A DNA stretch of 64,000 nt from Luscinia megarhynchos (GCA_034336665.1 JAPFBE010000002.1:75829405-75893404); one strand, 5' to 3'; positions 24,735 to 37,448 are shown, counted from the first letter of the stretch. The notes: generated from the letters alone by a model not told the origin. Numbers and translations: made by a program.

Positions 24735-25318
24735 TATAATGGGGGTTTGTTACAGCTGCTGACCAGGTGGACCAGGTGGATGTAGGCAGATAGGGACAGC
24801 CTCACACTCACTGGTTCTCATGGAGGACTTGATCCACCTCAATATCTGCTGGAGGAACAATGCAGAAGGGCATAAGAAACCCAAGAGGTTCCTGGAAGGA
24901 ATTGCTGATAACTTCCTTCTCCAAGTGATAGAGGAGCCAGCAAGGTGAGGAGCTGTGCTGGACTTGTTCTCATCACCAAAGAAACTCTGGTGGGAGTGTG
25001 GAGCTCAAGGGCAGCCTGGGCTACAGGGATCTTGAGAAAGATCTTTAGAGCAACAAAGAGATTTCCACAGCAAGCTCACTATCCTGGACTTAAGGACATC
25101 AGGGTTTATCCTCTTCAACGACCTTTTTGGGAAAGTACCATGAAAATAAGCCCTGGAGAGAAGAGGGGACAAGAAAGCCAATTAACATGCAAGGATTTTC
25201 TCCTCCAGGCTAGAGAGCAATGTATCCCCATGAGTAAGAAATCCAGAAAAGAGGCCAGAAGAACTGCATGTATAAGCAAAGATTTTCTGGCAAAAATCTA
25301 TGCAGAGATATGATGAGG
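24735..25318 (+). mobile_element. CR1 LINE ORF2 fragment, endonuclease end and linker, plus strand
   Basis: Conceptual translation, with frame changes, follows the avian CR1 ORF2 protein from the end of the AP-type endonuclease into the linker before the reverse transcriptase. 'ggggtttgttacagctgctgacc' near 24741 corresponds to the GVYYRPP region. 'ggaggacttgatccacctcaatatctgctgg' (24821-24851) is a decayed version of the GDFN..DICW endonuclease block. The frame over 24945-25313 contains DFLLQAREQCIP and KSRKEARR, matching the linker motif. The endonuclease GDFN motif is mutated and the frame breaks, so it is inactive. The RT part that should follow is missing; the sequence instead meets an oppositely oriented CR1 at about 25335. 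Confidence 0.83.
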
Positions 25319-25334
25319 AGGGCTAAGGTCCATT

Positions 25335-25650
25335 AGTCAGTGTGGAAAAGACCTCTGTGATAATTGAATCCAGCAATTAACCCAATCCCACCATGTTCAC
25401 CACTAAACCATATCCCCAAGAGCTGCATCCACACTCCTTTTGATCCCTTCAAGAGATGATGATTCCATCCCTTTTCCCAGGCAGCCTGAACAATTTCTCC
25501 TAATATCAAATCTAAGCCTCCCCTGGTGCTATCTTGTCCTACCAGTTGTTACCTGTGAGAAGTCAGACTGGCTCCTACCTCGCCACAACTCCCTTTCAGG
25601 CTGTTGTAGAGAGCAATAGGATCTCCCTGAATCCCCTTTTCTAAGGATGC
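25335..25650 (-). mobile_element. CR1 LINE 3' fragment, minus strand, nested
   Basis: The plus strand shows, in order, 'ggaaaagacctctgtgat' near 25345, 'cagcaattaacccaatcccacc', 'ccactaaaccatatcccca' near 25401, 'aagagatgatgattcc', 'ttctcctaatatcaaatctaagcctcccctgg' (25495-25526), 'cttgttacc'-like text near 25546, 'cctacctcgccacaactcc' near 25576 and 'tgtagagagcaataggatctccc' near 25604. This is the standard reverse complement of an avian CR1 3' UTR, with the 3' terminus near 25335. The usual terminal octamer repeat is not obvious. It lies between two plus-strand CR1 pieces. Confidence 0.85.
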
Positions 25651-25654
25651 ACAA

Positions 25655-25797
25655 AACCTTTCTGGATGCAATCCTGTGCAACCTGCTCTGGGTGAATGTG
25701 CCTTAGCAGAAAGGTTGGACTAGATAAGCTCCAGAGCTTCCTTCCAACCCCAATCATTCTCTGCGTCTATGACTCTTGTAATTCTGTGAAAACAGAT
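25655..25797 (+). mobile_element. CR1 LINE 3' terminus, plus strand
   Basis: Typical CR1 end landmarks appear: 'gatgcaatcctgtgcaacctgctctgggtga' (25665-25695), 'agaaaggttggactagataagctccagag' and 'cttccaaccccaatcattct' near 25740, closing in 'tgtaattctgtga'-like text near 25792. It may be the 3' end of the same insertion as the 24735-25318 piece, from which the RT portion was lost, or a separate insertion. The sequence alone does not settle this. Confidence 0.85.
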
Positions 25798-25802
25798 TTT
25801 TC

Positions 25803-25912
25803 TTAAAAAAATCCAAAACAAAACAAAAACAACAACAACAAAAAACAAACCAAACCAAACCAAAAAATCACACACGCACACATACACACAAAAAAACCAG
25901 CCAAAAAAACTC
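25803..25912. repeat. A/C-rich low-complexity tract
   Basis: Irregular CAAAA, CAA, CCAAA and CA units follow within ten bases of the CR1 3' terminus. No single unit is maintained. Slippage expansion from an A-rich CR1-adjacent seed is a plausible origin. Confidence 0.85.
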
Positions 25913-28900
25913 CACTAGAACATGAGGGAAATTTGTATTCAATATTTAGAGCAGAAACTGGTCACTAAGTGTGAGCACATGCAAAACCACAAGCTTTATG
26001 TTCAACTTCCCTAATAAAGATGATGTAACTAAGCATTATTGCAGTCATCTGCTGCTCTCTTGCTGTGCTGGGAGTTAAATAACAATGAAAACAAATGGGT
26101 TCCTTTTTCTGTAAAGAGCCTTGATAATATCCCTCATGGTAGACACTTAAATGCACACTTCAAAGCCTATAGCCTGTTTTATACAACCTTCTCTCAAGAA
26201 AATGGCTGAATTCCTGCTCAATAGCATTAAAAACATCTGAAATAGCTTTTCGGTCTAAATATCTAAAATTATTTTACTTCCCAGGACATTAAATATTTGT
26301 GGCTTAAAAACACTAAACTTTATTTGGATTGCCTGTTAAAGAAGAGCACTGTTCTTTTAAGAATCTGGAAACTGCCCAAGGCAGTGTTCAGTTTTGCAGT
26401 GCTTGTTATTACTGTGGAACTGTCTCAGCTAAGTGTTTGGAGAAGGCTAAAGGTGGCAAAGCCATAGTGAACATAGTGATTACAAATACATAGGTAACAC
26501 TCCAAGAATGACCATGATTTAAACATTAGATTTGACAGAACAACTTTGAGACACTTTGAATTACCGTGCTAAGTAAATAAGCTGTGTGGCTTGTGTAACA
26601 TACAGGGACTTAATATTGTAGGATAGCATAAATTAAATAAATGGCCACGAACTTGCAAGGTAAAGCTCATGTAAATTGTACTTGCTAGACTTAGTACAAA
26701 ATGTAGTGTTGTTCACTGGAAAAAGCTAGTTAAAATGGCACCCCAAAGGTTGAAGTAATGGTTCTTCAAAGTTGAATTTGGCTCCAGGAGAATAAATGTA
26801 CTTATTAGAAATCACTGTCACTCTTAGTGACAAAATAAAATAAATCTGAACTTTCCCAATGGTGTATGTATTTATAGGTGTTATAAACGTATTTTGCAGA
26901 TCTATTCAAATAACATCCAAAAGGCATAAGATAATGAAATTCCTGATATAATTGTTCAACTTTCTCATGCAGAAGGGAAAGACCTCAGCATGCATACCAT
27001 CAACTAATACCAGGAAAGGGAAGCAAAGCAGCAGCATAGCTATCACTGAGGTAGTAGCACAGCTATCAGGTTACAAAGGAACAGTATGAAGATTTTGCAG
27101 GTGCTGAAATAGTTCTGCTCTGTCTCATTTGTGTATGATGTCTTTTGTTAGAGTTACATTCTGGGAAAAAAAAAATTCTTCTCTCCAAAAGTAGAGCTGG
27201 AGATACCATCAAAGACAAATTTCATATTCTTTAGGAGGAAAAATTTCATATTCATATTCTTAAGAGGTTCATCATAGATAAGAATTCTGGAAAGGAATGT
27301 CTTTGCTGTATAAGATACTTCTGTCAGACTGAATAAAAGATATTTGCACAGTCCTTGTTCAAGAAATGTTCTTTCAGAATAGCTGCTAATTCAGAGGCTC
27401 TGTTAAGGACTACCAATAGGAAACACTGCTCAGAGTTCTGAATTCTGACAAGTGAAGTTGGCTGACTCACTGTTGGAGCCTTAGCTTTGTAGTTTTCTTT
27501 ACCTGGTCTATTTTGTGACATGGTTTCCACTCCCAACTTTGCTATAAAAGTATTTTTTATTTTTTACCCTTCGAAGTGTCCTGTTAGTTACAAAGAAACT
27601 TGGAAGAGCCGTTTTGGTTTATTTCATTAGTTGATACTGTGCTATCAAATCCCCTCATATTACATATCATTAGGCAGTGCAGTTGTTTTTAACAAATTAT
27701 TTTCTTGAAAAATCATGAGAAAGTTTCCCATAAATTCTCTACCACACCTGCAATATCAAGAAAGGCTCTTTTGCCTTGTACATGGAGGACCATCATTTTG
27801 ATGATGTATGCCTTATAAGTGGCCCTTTCTTATGATGAATAACACCAGACAGCATTGCTGAAGTGATGGATGACACAAAGAGCTATTGCTCTGATGATGA
27901 ATTCTAGTAAGAGCACAATTGTGATGTAAAATACATAATAAGAGCGAGTTTCTTGGGTTTATCTATCATCACAGCAATAATCACCAATGCTCTGTACTCT
28001 ATTGGTAGCATTGGTCTGACAGGACATAAGATGAAATGGAATCTTTTTACAGATGTGGTCACTATATTATTTTACTTCATAAAATAAGATTGAAATGAGA
28101 AAAGTTAACCCATGTTTCTTGGTTTAGTTCCAGTATGGAAAGCAAACCTCCTTGAGACAGCAGAGCTGTAAAAATAGATACCATTGGTTAATAAATCTGC
28201 CTCCTCTGACTCCAAAATGAAGAGCTGTCTGAATATGCAAACTAATCATGGTTTCTGCAGACAAAATGATGCTTCTGACGCTGCTGGTCTAAAACAGAGT
28301 GTATTTCACTGTGACAATATGTAGAATGCAGAAGGTTTTTTGTTGTCCTCCATAACTCTACTAGCCCATGAATTAAAATGTGGGCCATGGGGGCTAAATG
28401 TCAGTGATGGCATGATGGATTTACAGTTCCAGCCATGGGACTTTGTTACTTTATATATATATGCATTTATCTTTCATATGAAATATTTTGCTAAATGTTT
28501 GCAATAACATGTTTAAAGTTCCTGTACAAATCAAAATGCAAAACTTGAGGTTGAGGTGCTTGCATTACAGCATTGCAGTGTAATCATCAGACAGACTGAA
28601 CTAAAATGTGAGCCAGCAGGGACTACATTTGCATAATGTTATAGTGATAACGAGAAGCACAGATGTAAAGTCATAGCTCATAACTCAAGTGATAATCATG
28701 AAAATCAGCTTCTTGATGCAGCATTCATATTTGAGAAAGAATGAAAAACTTGGTTGAGAATTACCCTATAAATCTTGGTCACTAGGATATCCATGTTATG
28801 TTAGGGTGCTTTATTGATTTTTATAATAGCTAATTCAGAATTAATAAATGGTGTTACATGGAAGCAAAAACTGCTGATTATGAAGAAATGAGACAGAAAA

Positions 28901-31900
28901 AAGTTTGATTTTTATGACTCACTGCTACACTATGCCTTGCAGTTAGGCTTTCTCACACCCAAATGCAATTTTCATTTTTAATCAAATGGGATGCTATGAC
29001 CTGGAAACAAATAATAAATTAATTTCATATTAGACAAAATAGACTTTTTCAAATAATGCATACCAAGCAAGTTTTTAGTCTCTAAAGATTGTCTTTCAGA
29101 GGACATATTAAGAAAAGTGACATATTATTTGTCTTTTATACCACAATGCATTCTGCAATATACATTTACCTCCAACTACCTTTGAGACAATTACATCTGA
29201 TATTTTCAATTCAGGGGATTATTTTTGTGAGTACTAAATGAAATACAGACCTTCCCTCAACTTCAATAGATGAAGTGATAAGGTCCCAAAAGACTTATGC
29301 AAATACAGTGCTGTGAGAATACCTAGAATTGTCTATGATGAAGCAGCCAGTAATTTATGTCTGTCAGGGCTGGTTGTGGGCTGTAGTTTGGATTATAGGT
29401 TATTAATTTTATAAAAATTATTATGTAATTCTTGATCCAAATCCAGAAACCCCACCAGAAATCCTTAGATTAGGTGATTTTACTGTTAACAATGCTGAGA
29501 AAGCAATGGAAATTTTGGAGAAAAAGTGAGTGAATCCAGATTCTAATGGGACTGGCTTGTGTGAAAAATTGAGGTTTTTTAATTCCTGATAAAAGGTTAA
29601 TGAATGAATAAATGTATGATTAATTAATACAAAAATTTTAATGAACTAGAATGATAAACTGGACAAAGAAGTATGGCACATGGGATTGCAACTACTGCAC
29701 TGAGTGGAACTGAGACACAAACTCACAGTGGAAAGTTAAAAGGTTACTGGCACTAACCCATACCATAACTATATCTGTGATTTACACTGCCAAGAGGAAC
29801 AGTTACTTTTATAAAAACAAACTATTCAGGATGTTCACAAATCATCTTTTCTATTATCACACTCAGCTTTTTAACAAGCACAGCTGTTTAAAACCCCAAA
29901 GAATATGGCCTTGTATGTGGTTATATATGTGTATGTACATGACCCAATGTATATGGTTTATGTTCTTGTAGGACTTGGTGGAGTGAAAAACTGGAGTAGA
30001 AATAACTCCTGGTCACATTAATGGAGTCAAGAAGTGAGGATGAGTATTTTATATATATTTCCAGATGGCATTGTCAGCCTGTTAGGCCATGAGATTGCAA
30101 AAATATTTTCTGTTGTGACTCTTGGAACTGTGAATGGTCAATGTAGTCTAAATTAACCTTTAAAGATCATCTGAGGGATAGCCTAAAATACTGCTTATCA
30201 CACCATTTTGTAAAGACAGGGTTTGCAAAGATTTTGGAAAGTCATTCTGCCTTGAATCATTCAGAATTAATTAAAGCAGAGAGTTCCAATTATCTGTGGT
30301 AGGAAAGATATCACCAAAATTTTCTGAAATCCTGGAGTACTTACTGCTTGGTCATGCACATTTGAAATTAACTCAATTCAGCATATGTATGTTCAAGTAA
30401 CACTGGACTGTGCACTTTAGCTTTATGACACTACCTAAATAAAAGTAAAAACTGTTTGAAAGTACTTTTTAAAGTGTTCCTAAATTTTACCACATCCAAA
30501 TTATTCATAGATGCTCTTCATATGATTTTCCAGCTATAATAAAGTACCTGAAATAAGCTTTTCTTTAAAAAAAATCAAACCAGGGATATTTATCACACCA
30601 AGCTTAGCTTGTAACATCAATTTTTTTGCTTGCACTTTTGTCTATAATAGGTATTTAAACTATAAAAAAACCCACATTAATTTATGCATTAATTGTTCCG
30701 GTGATTACACTGAAAGACTATTAATTGATGTTAAATGATTTAAGAAAGTCTAATAAGTCTGTCCATAACACCTTGAGGAACTAAACTCTTTTTTTTTATT
30801 CCAGTAGTTGATACCTAATGTTGTTATGAAATATTTGAACTCTCCTATAAATATTAAAGAAGACTTTATAGAAGAATAATTGAGAGAAAATTCTTATTCC
30901 TGTAGGGACATCTCCTCAGTCTGCTAAGGACTCAGTAAATGATTTATCTAGTTAGGTATGAGTTATAGCAAAACCTAATACATTGAAGATCAGTTCTTAT
31001 TCCTGTTAAAATCTTGTGTCCAATGCAAAAGTATGAAAATATTTTAGCCTCAAATCTTGGGTAAAAAGCAAGTGCACTACATCAGGCTGATATTTAACTT
31101 GTTTGTATGATTGCAAGTGATCCACTTAGATATTGATAAGCTTCTCTTGATCTAAGGTATATGGTGATATACAGCCATATAAACACAATCACATAATAAC
31201 TATTGTTTTAATAAGGATTATAAAAAGAAGTAGTGCTATATACACTTGATCCAGTTTTCTGCAACACAAAAATCTTATTCCCTATCAGCTTCACATAAAC
31301 TATTTCATAAAAGCAAGGAGGAGATTTGTTCATGCTTCTTATCAGCCCTTGCAAAATGGAAAAAACCCAAGGCTTTATATAATGAAAGTACTTTAAACTT
31401 GTATTTCGTTCAGTCATATTTTTCCATCTGTAAAATTGAACACAATATTGCTGACTTTGAAATTTCTGAGTACAAATTACAATATAAAAGCTTTTCATTA
31501 CCCTTTAAAATTAATCCTCAACGATCTAGCTGCCATACCTTGTCTTTGTGTTAACCCTTTTTAGACAGAAATATAAAAAGGCTTATTTTAATGTTTTAAG
31601 GTTATTCATAAATTTTATTTTTTTACCACTTTAATTAAAGGACCTAGGATCTTAATAGGCACCTACTCCAATAATTTCAAGTTTTCTCCTTCTGCATTTT
31701 CTATTTAATTCTCAATAGAAAAAAAAGGCCAATGATATTTACTTGTGTAGTTACTTATTATAATGTGCTACATGAAACATGCAGCTGCATGTTTAAGCTT
31801 AACCTCTGTTTATCATTTAGGAAAGACTACTCCTATATTGCAGCCTGTTCATTCTGGGAAATAATGTGCTTCCCACTAAACAAGTGGTTGTAGGCTGCTT

Positions 31901-32779
31901 ATAGCACTAACATGGATGATTAATTGAACACCCAGCAATTACTGACTGGGTAATATAAGATGATTTGTGAAAATTGGAATTGCCTGTCCCTGCTGTTGTG
32001 TATTCTGAATAGCTCTTACTGACATTTGGAGGTTTGGGAAGTAATTTGATTTTGTGTGAATGCTTTGTCACTTACAGTGAGCTTACATCAACCTGCTGGA
32101 ATTGAGGCTGTTAAGTGTTCCTTCAGCCATGTTAAGCGTTATTGTCACTAACATATCTTGTCTCATCAAAACAAACAATAAATGAATTCTAAATGCCTTC
32201 AGGACTGAGACTTAGTGTCTCACAAAAGGGTACATTCAAATTTCTTGATGCCTTCTCACCAAAATAAAACAGTTCACCTTCAGGAGAATTTCAAGGAGAC
32301 AGGATCGATTCTCTTTTATTTTTACCCAGTCCTTTCAAAATTAGGTTATTTTTTGCAGATTAGAGGCACTATTCAAATTATCTCTTGGGTTTTTTTTTTT
32401 TAAACCCTTTTTTTGCATGTTTGATGATAATTTTGATAATTTTGTTTTTTAATTTGCACAGTGTGAAATGTGCAATCCACTCCATCCAGCAAATATTAGT
32501 TGTATGTTGCTTAGTTGACAGTGACTGCTGGTTTTCTGAGCCTATTTATTTTAGCACTAGCCCTTAAGTTTAAAATTGCCTGCTTAAAAGAAACATTGTT
32601 TGACTGATGGCAAATAAAATCATAAACTCCTCAACTGAAAACCTTAAAAGAAGTTACAATAAAGAAATGTGCTAATTTCCTGCTAGAATGAACATCGGGT
32701 TATAGAAAATAAAAGCAAAAATTTCCTTATCTTTTTCAGTTCTTAGCTGACTAAGAAACATGATGCTGAATAAATCTGT
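25913..32779. other. Long unique AT-rich stretch, no gene seen
   Basis: No mobile element or exon was recognised in almost 7 kb. Blocks at about 27770-28030, 28560-28700 and 31850-32180 are less monotonous than their surroundings and hold MEIS/PBX-like, octamer (ATTTGCAT at 28627-28634) and homeodomain-like words. They could be conserved noncoding elements, but this is untested. Frames at 31208-31554 on both strands overlap and carry no recognised domain. Confidence 0.5.
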
Positions 32780-33250
32780 TTCTGGAGGACGATGCCCCCA
32801 GGGAAAAGACTCATGCTGGAGCAGTTTGTGAACTCCAGGCCACACTGAACTGCATCATACAGGTCTCCTGAGTGAAGGACCCCAGGCTGGAACCAGGGAA
32901 GGGTGTGAGGAAGCAAGAGCAGCAGAGATTAAGGCTCATGGACTGATCTCAACCCACATTTCTCACCCTTTTCTCCACTTGAGGGAAGGAGGCAGAAGAG
33001 TTAGGAGTGAGCTGAGTTTGGGAAGAAGAGGCAGGGGGAATATGTGAGGGGAATGTGGTTTTAGTTTTGTGTTTATTTCTCACTATACCACTATATTATT
33101 TATTGGCACTAAATTCAATTAATATTCCTGAGTTTATTTTTTTTACGACAGTAATTGATCTCTCTGTCTTTATCTTGACCTACAAGATTTTCTTAATGAT
33201 TCCTTCTGTCCTGTTGAGAAAGGGGAGGCCAGACAAGGTCAACCCACCAC
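32780..33250 (+). mobile_element. ERV LTR 3' portion, same family type as 8.07-9.06 kb, plus strand
   Basis: The block contains 'gactcatgctggagcag' near 32808, 'gaaccagggaagggtgtgaggaagcaagag' (32889-32919), the U5-like stretch with 'tttatttctcactatacc', and a close 'gacaaggtcaacccaccac' ending at 33250. The last motif is shared with the end of the LTR at 9059. The 5' half of the LTR is missing or unrecognisable. The frame at 33055-33336 is a chance product of the U5 region. No retroviral coding sequence is adjacent. Confidence 0.78.
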
Positions 33251-34467
33251 GCTGTGATATTGCTTGGTTTCTTTTGTTTTACCTCAAGGACTTTATAAAA
33301 GGCAAAAAATATCACTGTCAGCATTTGTCTCCTTAAACTACATTAAACAATTAAGTTTTTTTCTATCATTCTGTTTTGAGCAGTCTCTTCAGAAGACCGT
33401 GCTTCCCCTTCAGATTGCTTCAACTGGAATTGCTAGGTAGTGCAATTGTGCCATGCAGTTAGACTCTAATGGCATTCATATTTCCCTGTTCTCATCAGAA
33501 ATTGCTCTCCTGATGCAGTCCTAAGTTTGGCAGTATCTTGTCTACTGCGTTTTGTCCTTAAGAAAATTATTTTATTCTTGTTATGAACTCCTGATAATGG
33601 ATGCATTTAGCAAAAATTCTTGAAAATCTTTAAAGGACAACATTCTACAGAAATGCATTTAAAAAATCCCCAGCATTGATACAGAAGCAGTTTATTTGCC
33701 TTGACATTTTCTGTGCTCTGTATGTTGTTAGACAATCTTTGAATGAAACTTCTCTCGTTCCCACTCTCCACATCCTGCAGGACTAGGGGAGCTCTGTGTT
33801 ATAACTTATTTTAAAAAAACAAAAATTGTGAGGACTCATAAATCTAGCATTATTACTTTCTGTAGGTCTAGGTATTGATCTGATCAATTCCTAGATGCCT
33901 TAACTCCAGCCATCTTCAGGAATTCAGTGGGGGCCGTATTTCTGCTTTTCTGTAGTTTATGGCTCTTAGTTCTATGGTATATTCGACTCATCTATCAGGA
34001 AGAGCCATGAGAGAGAAAAGGACAATTCCTGTTAAAATAAAACCATCCCTGTAATAACAAGCATGTAGCCAAGAAAAAAAAATAAAACCTGAAAAAGCAA
34101 AAAAAAGCAAATGAAATATAAATAGATGAACTAAAATGGAAATCAATATCAAAGGCACTCTGATTAGATAAAAGCTGATGAGCTGTGAAGACAAATCATT
34201 TAATTTGTTTCTATTTTTAGGAATACATTCCAAACAAACACAGTGATTAGACAAAAGATCTTCTATACAGAGGAATGACAAGAAAATACGGGATACAAAT
34301 TTTATTTTTGAATCTACAGAAAAACTCATGATGCAGAAACATTGATTTTCCTCAGGATTATTTAAATTTATATGCCAATACTGGGAGATAATTTATATGG
34401 GAAATAAAAAATGAATATAAATCTTCTGGTGCTCATATGCATCACACACCTAGCAATAGGAAGAACC
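33251..34467. other. Unique AT-rich DNA, no gene seen
   Basis: No recognised feature. The minus frame at 33988-34329 is rich in aromatic and aliphatic residues, as expected from translating A-rich DNA on the opposite strand. Confidence 0.5.
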
Positions 34468-34535
34468 ATTCACAGAATTACAGGATATTCTGAATTGAAA
34501 GGGATCCAAAATATCAAGTCCAATTCTTAAATATT
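34468..34535 (-). mobile_element. CR1 LINE 3' end, very short, minus strand
   Basis: The plus strand reads 'cacagaattacaggatatt' near 34470, then 'gaattgaaagggatcc' and 'caagtccaatt', the reverse complement of a CR1 3' terminus. Only about 65 bp are recognisable, so the insertion was heavily 5'-truncated. Confidence 0.7.
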
Positions 34536-36359
34536 CACTTTTGTAGGGACTTTCCATCATATTTTGGGTTTAAAAGATTTAACCGCATACAACTAATTGG
34601 ATTTTTCTGGCTGGAAATGGATATTATAGATGCTATTTCCAGCATTATTTTAAAATCAGGATATGCAATGAAGTAAATTTCTTATTTAGGAAATCACATG
34701 GATGAAGTTCAACCTATTTAACTGCTAATATTTTGGTTTTCTATTTCTTATAATACAAAGTGCAGATAGGCACTTGGCTTGCTCTATTTCATAAATTTAA
34801 GCAATGATTCGATGCAAGCAGCATGTCTGTTTAATAAACTTTGCAACTCTTTGTAGGTTTTCAGTTTGAGCAGTTTGCACGCTTCAAGCAAAATTATTGA
34901 GGAATCCAAGCATGAATTTCTTCTTTCAGATGTCTGCACAGACAACACTGGCAACACTCACACACATTGTGGATAAATTTATAGTTTCAGTGCCATATTA
35001 TAAGCTTCTCTACTTGAATGAAACTGAAGTGCATGAAGGTGATTAAGGATATAATTTTAATTCATCAGCCAAGATAAACAGTAAATCGAAGCTGTGTCTG
35101 TGTTATGGCTGTGGGCTGAACGCCATAATAAAATTTATGCACCTGCTGAGCAGTTGGAAAACTATTTCCACATAAGGGGGAGAAATGTATTCTAGCCTCA
35201 AGGGTTCAGAGGCGTCTGGAGCACAAAACCTCAGTGGCTCACCCAGGCGTGGCACCGCGGACCTTCCCCGGCGTGCTGGGGCTGGGCAGGGTGAGCTGCA
35301 GAGGGCCAGAGGACTCAGACAGCCAGGAAGTTAGATTTGACATCTGCTCCAGCCTTCAGGAAAGAAAACCTCTGTGGAGAAACAAAATTAGCTCTACACC
35401 AATAGCTTAGAGGAGGTAGCTGAATTCCTTGCCCTGGGATTTTAAAGATTCCTCTCTGTAAAGCCCAAGGTACTTCAGGTTTGAAAAGGGGGTACATCTC
35501 CTTCTAGATGACTTTGAGGGCATGAAGGTTAAAGTGGGGTTTTTATACAGAAATGAAGGCAGCATTGTACAGAGTCAATTTTAGTTCTCACTGCTGAAGG
35601 AGATAAGATACAAAAATCATTATTATATTATTAAAAAATGCGCTTTTCTCTGGTGGCATTCTTTGATTCATTATGCACATTAATTATATGGTGGCACAAG
35701 CTCACCTGCTACATGATGCCTAAATGTGTGTTCTACAAGGTAAAAAATTAGGAAGAAAGGAACAGAATATAATTTTTGTGAAGTATTGTAAGTCTGCTAG
35801 ACACTGGCAATTCAACAATAAAATAAAATAATAAATTAATTAGCCCTAGGAACAGCAGGTCTTAAAACATTACATATAAGTGGTTCTGCCATTGTGTGAA
35901 CTCTGAGAGTCTCAAGTTTATCTTTGTCACTGTATTCTGAAGCTTGTAAAACAAACACTCTTAGAAATGACTGAATTTGACAATAAGGTATACTTTGTAA
36001 GTTCTTTATTCAAAAGAAAAAGTGAAGTAGCATTGGTGTGTTTGGGAGTTTTATTTTTCTCAGTTTTGACCTTTCCTTATTTTTGACCTTTTAAATCTGT
36101 CAAAGGATAGGAAAGTGATACATTTGCTCTTCTTCAGCAGGAACAATTTTTACTTCTCCTGTTATATTGCAGGCTCCTAAAGCTAGATTTTCTCTTAGTT
36201 TACATGAGCATGTATAAAGAGGGCCCATCTGAATCCTAACCTGAATGACATCTTTGGGCTGAGGTAGAGGTCCCCAGAACCATGGCTGGCCCAGATGAGA
36301 GCACTGTAACAACTTTCAGACAACTGCAGCTCATTCAACCACTCATTAGAACTTTGCTC
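34536..36359. other. Unique DNA with a small CpG-rich islet
   Basis: About 34860-35180 reads as non-repetitive, less AT-monotonous DNA with homeodomain-like words. At about 35205-35310 the composition jumps to GC-rich with at least six CpGs in some 65 bp. No exon or known repeat was recognised. The minus frame at 36100-36312 has no recognisable domain. Confidence 0.5.
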
Positions 36360-36655
36360 CCGAGTATTTACAGCTCCACTGCCCTTCTCTGGACATGCTC
36401 CAGCCCTTCAATGTCTGTCTTGCTGTGAAGGGCCCAAAACTGAACAGAGGATTTGACTGAGGCCTCACCATTGCCAAGTACAGGGGGACAAACCCTGCTC
36501 TGCTCCTGCTGGCCACACTCTTTCTGACACAGGCCAGGATGCCACTGGCCTTCTTGGCCACCAGGGCAGACCCTGGCTCGTGTTCAGCACTCCCAGCTCA
36601 TGTTCTGCCAAGCAGCTTTCCAGACACTCTTCCCCAAGCCTGTAGCATTGTTTCT
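36360..36655 (-). mobile_element. CR1 LINE fragment (RT C-terminal/3' UTR region), minus strand
   Basis: The plus strand contains 'cttctctggacatgctccagcccttcaatgtc' (36384-36415), 'gggcccaaaactgaacagaggatt' near 36430, 'gaggcctcaccattgccaagtacagggggac', 'ctggccacactctttctgacacaggccagga' and 'gccttcttggccacc'. It ends near 'cttccccaagcctgtagcattg' (36627-36649). This is the reverse complement of the CR1 segment spanning the end of ORF2 and the start of the 3' UTR. Both true ends are missing: neither the 3' octamer nor upstream RT is attached. The minus frames at 36346-36662 belong to this relic. Confidence 0.87.
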
Positions 36656-37448
36656 TGCCCACAAAAGAAGTTGGATAGGAACTTGTTTAAGCAGAAGTCA
36701 ATAGTTTAAGAAATACATATCTGAGGTCTAGATAGATAATTATATAGATATATTTTCTTACTCTCCGTGTACAAGAGAAAGGTAGCTACACAATAATGAC
36801 TATTTCAGTCAGCCTGGTAATAGCACAACAATCTGTGAGGGTGACTCTTCCAGGCATATTTACCATGTCCAGTTTCTATATTCCCACAGGGTGGAGGAAA
36901 CAGAATAACCATCTGGATCCATTTGATTTAGAACTCCTCTATAGCCTATAAAGTGTGAGCATGTGTTGCCAAATGTTCTGAAAGTCTTGCAATTTTCCTC
37001 CATTACAGAGTAAACATAACCATGGAATTGTTCACATATATTTTTTAAGTGAGCCTGAAAGTGTTACTATGTACTGAATATACTTGCTGGTCCCAGTGTT
37101 AAATATATGAAAATGTTAAATTTTATTAGCATGTATTAAACCTGTTTACTGATGTTCTTTACTGAAACAATAAAAGAACAATTTCCTTTATACATAGTTC
37201 ATCAACTCAATTTTGTTACTACCATATCAGTGAAAAGCCAATGCAGGAACCAAAACCTTGAATTGCTTTACAATGCAAAAAATAAAAGAATAATGTATAA
37301 TTCACTTATTTTCCTGTCTGCAGATAATAAAACTACACAAGATTTAAAGTAGAAGCTGGTGTTTGCTAAAAAGAAATATCATCAATTTTTATTATTTTTT
37401 CAGTGATACATAATGTGTACTTCATTTTCTTCCAACATATTCTTTTAA
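36656..37448. other. Unique AT-rich DNA, no gene seen
   Basis: No repeat family or exon-like signal was recognised. Confidence 0.55.
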
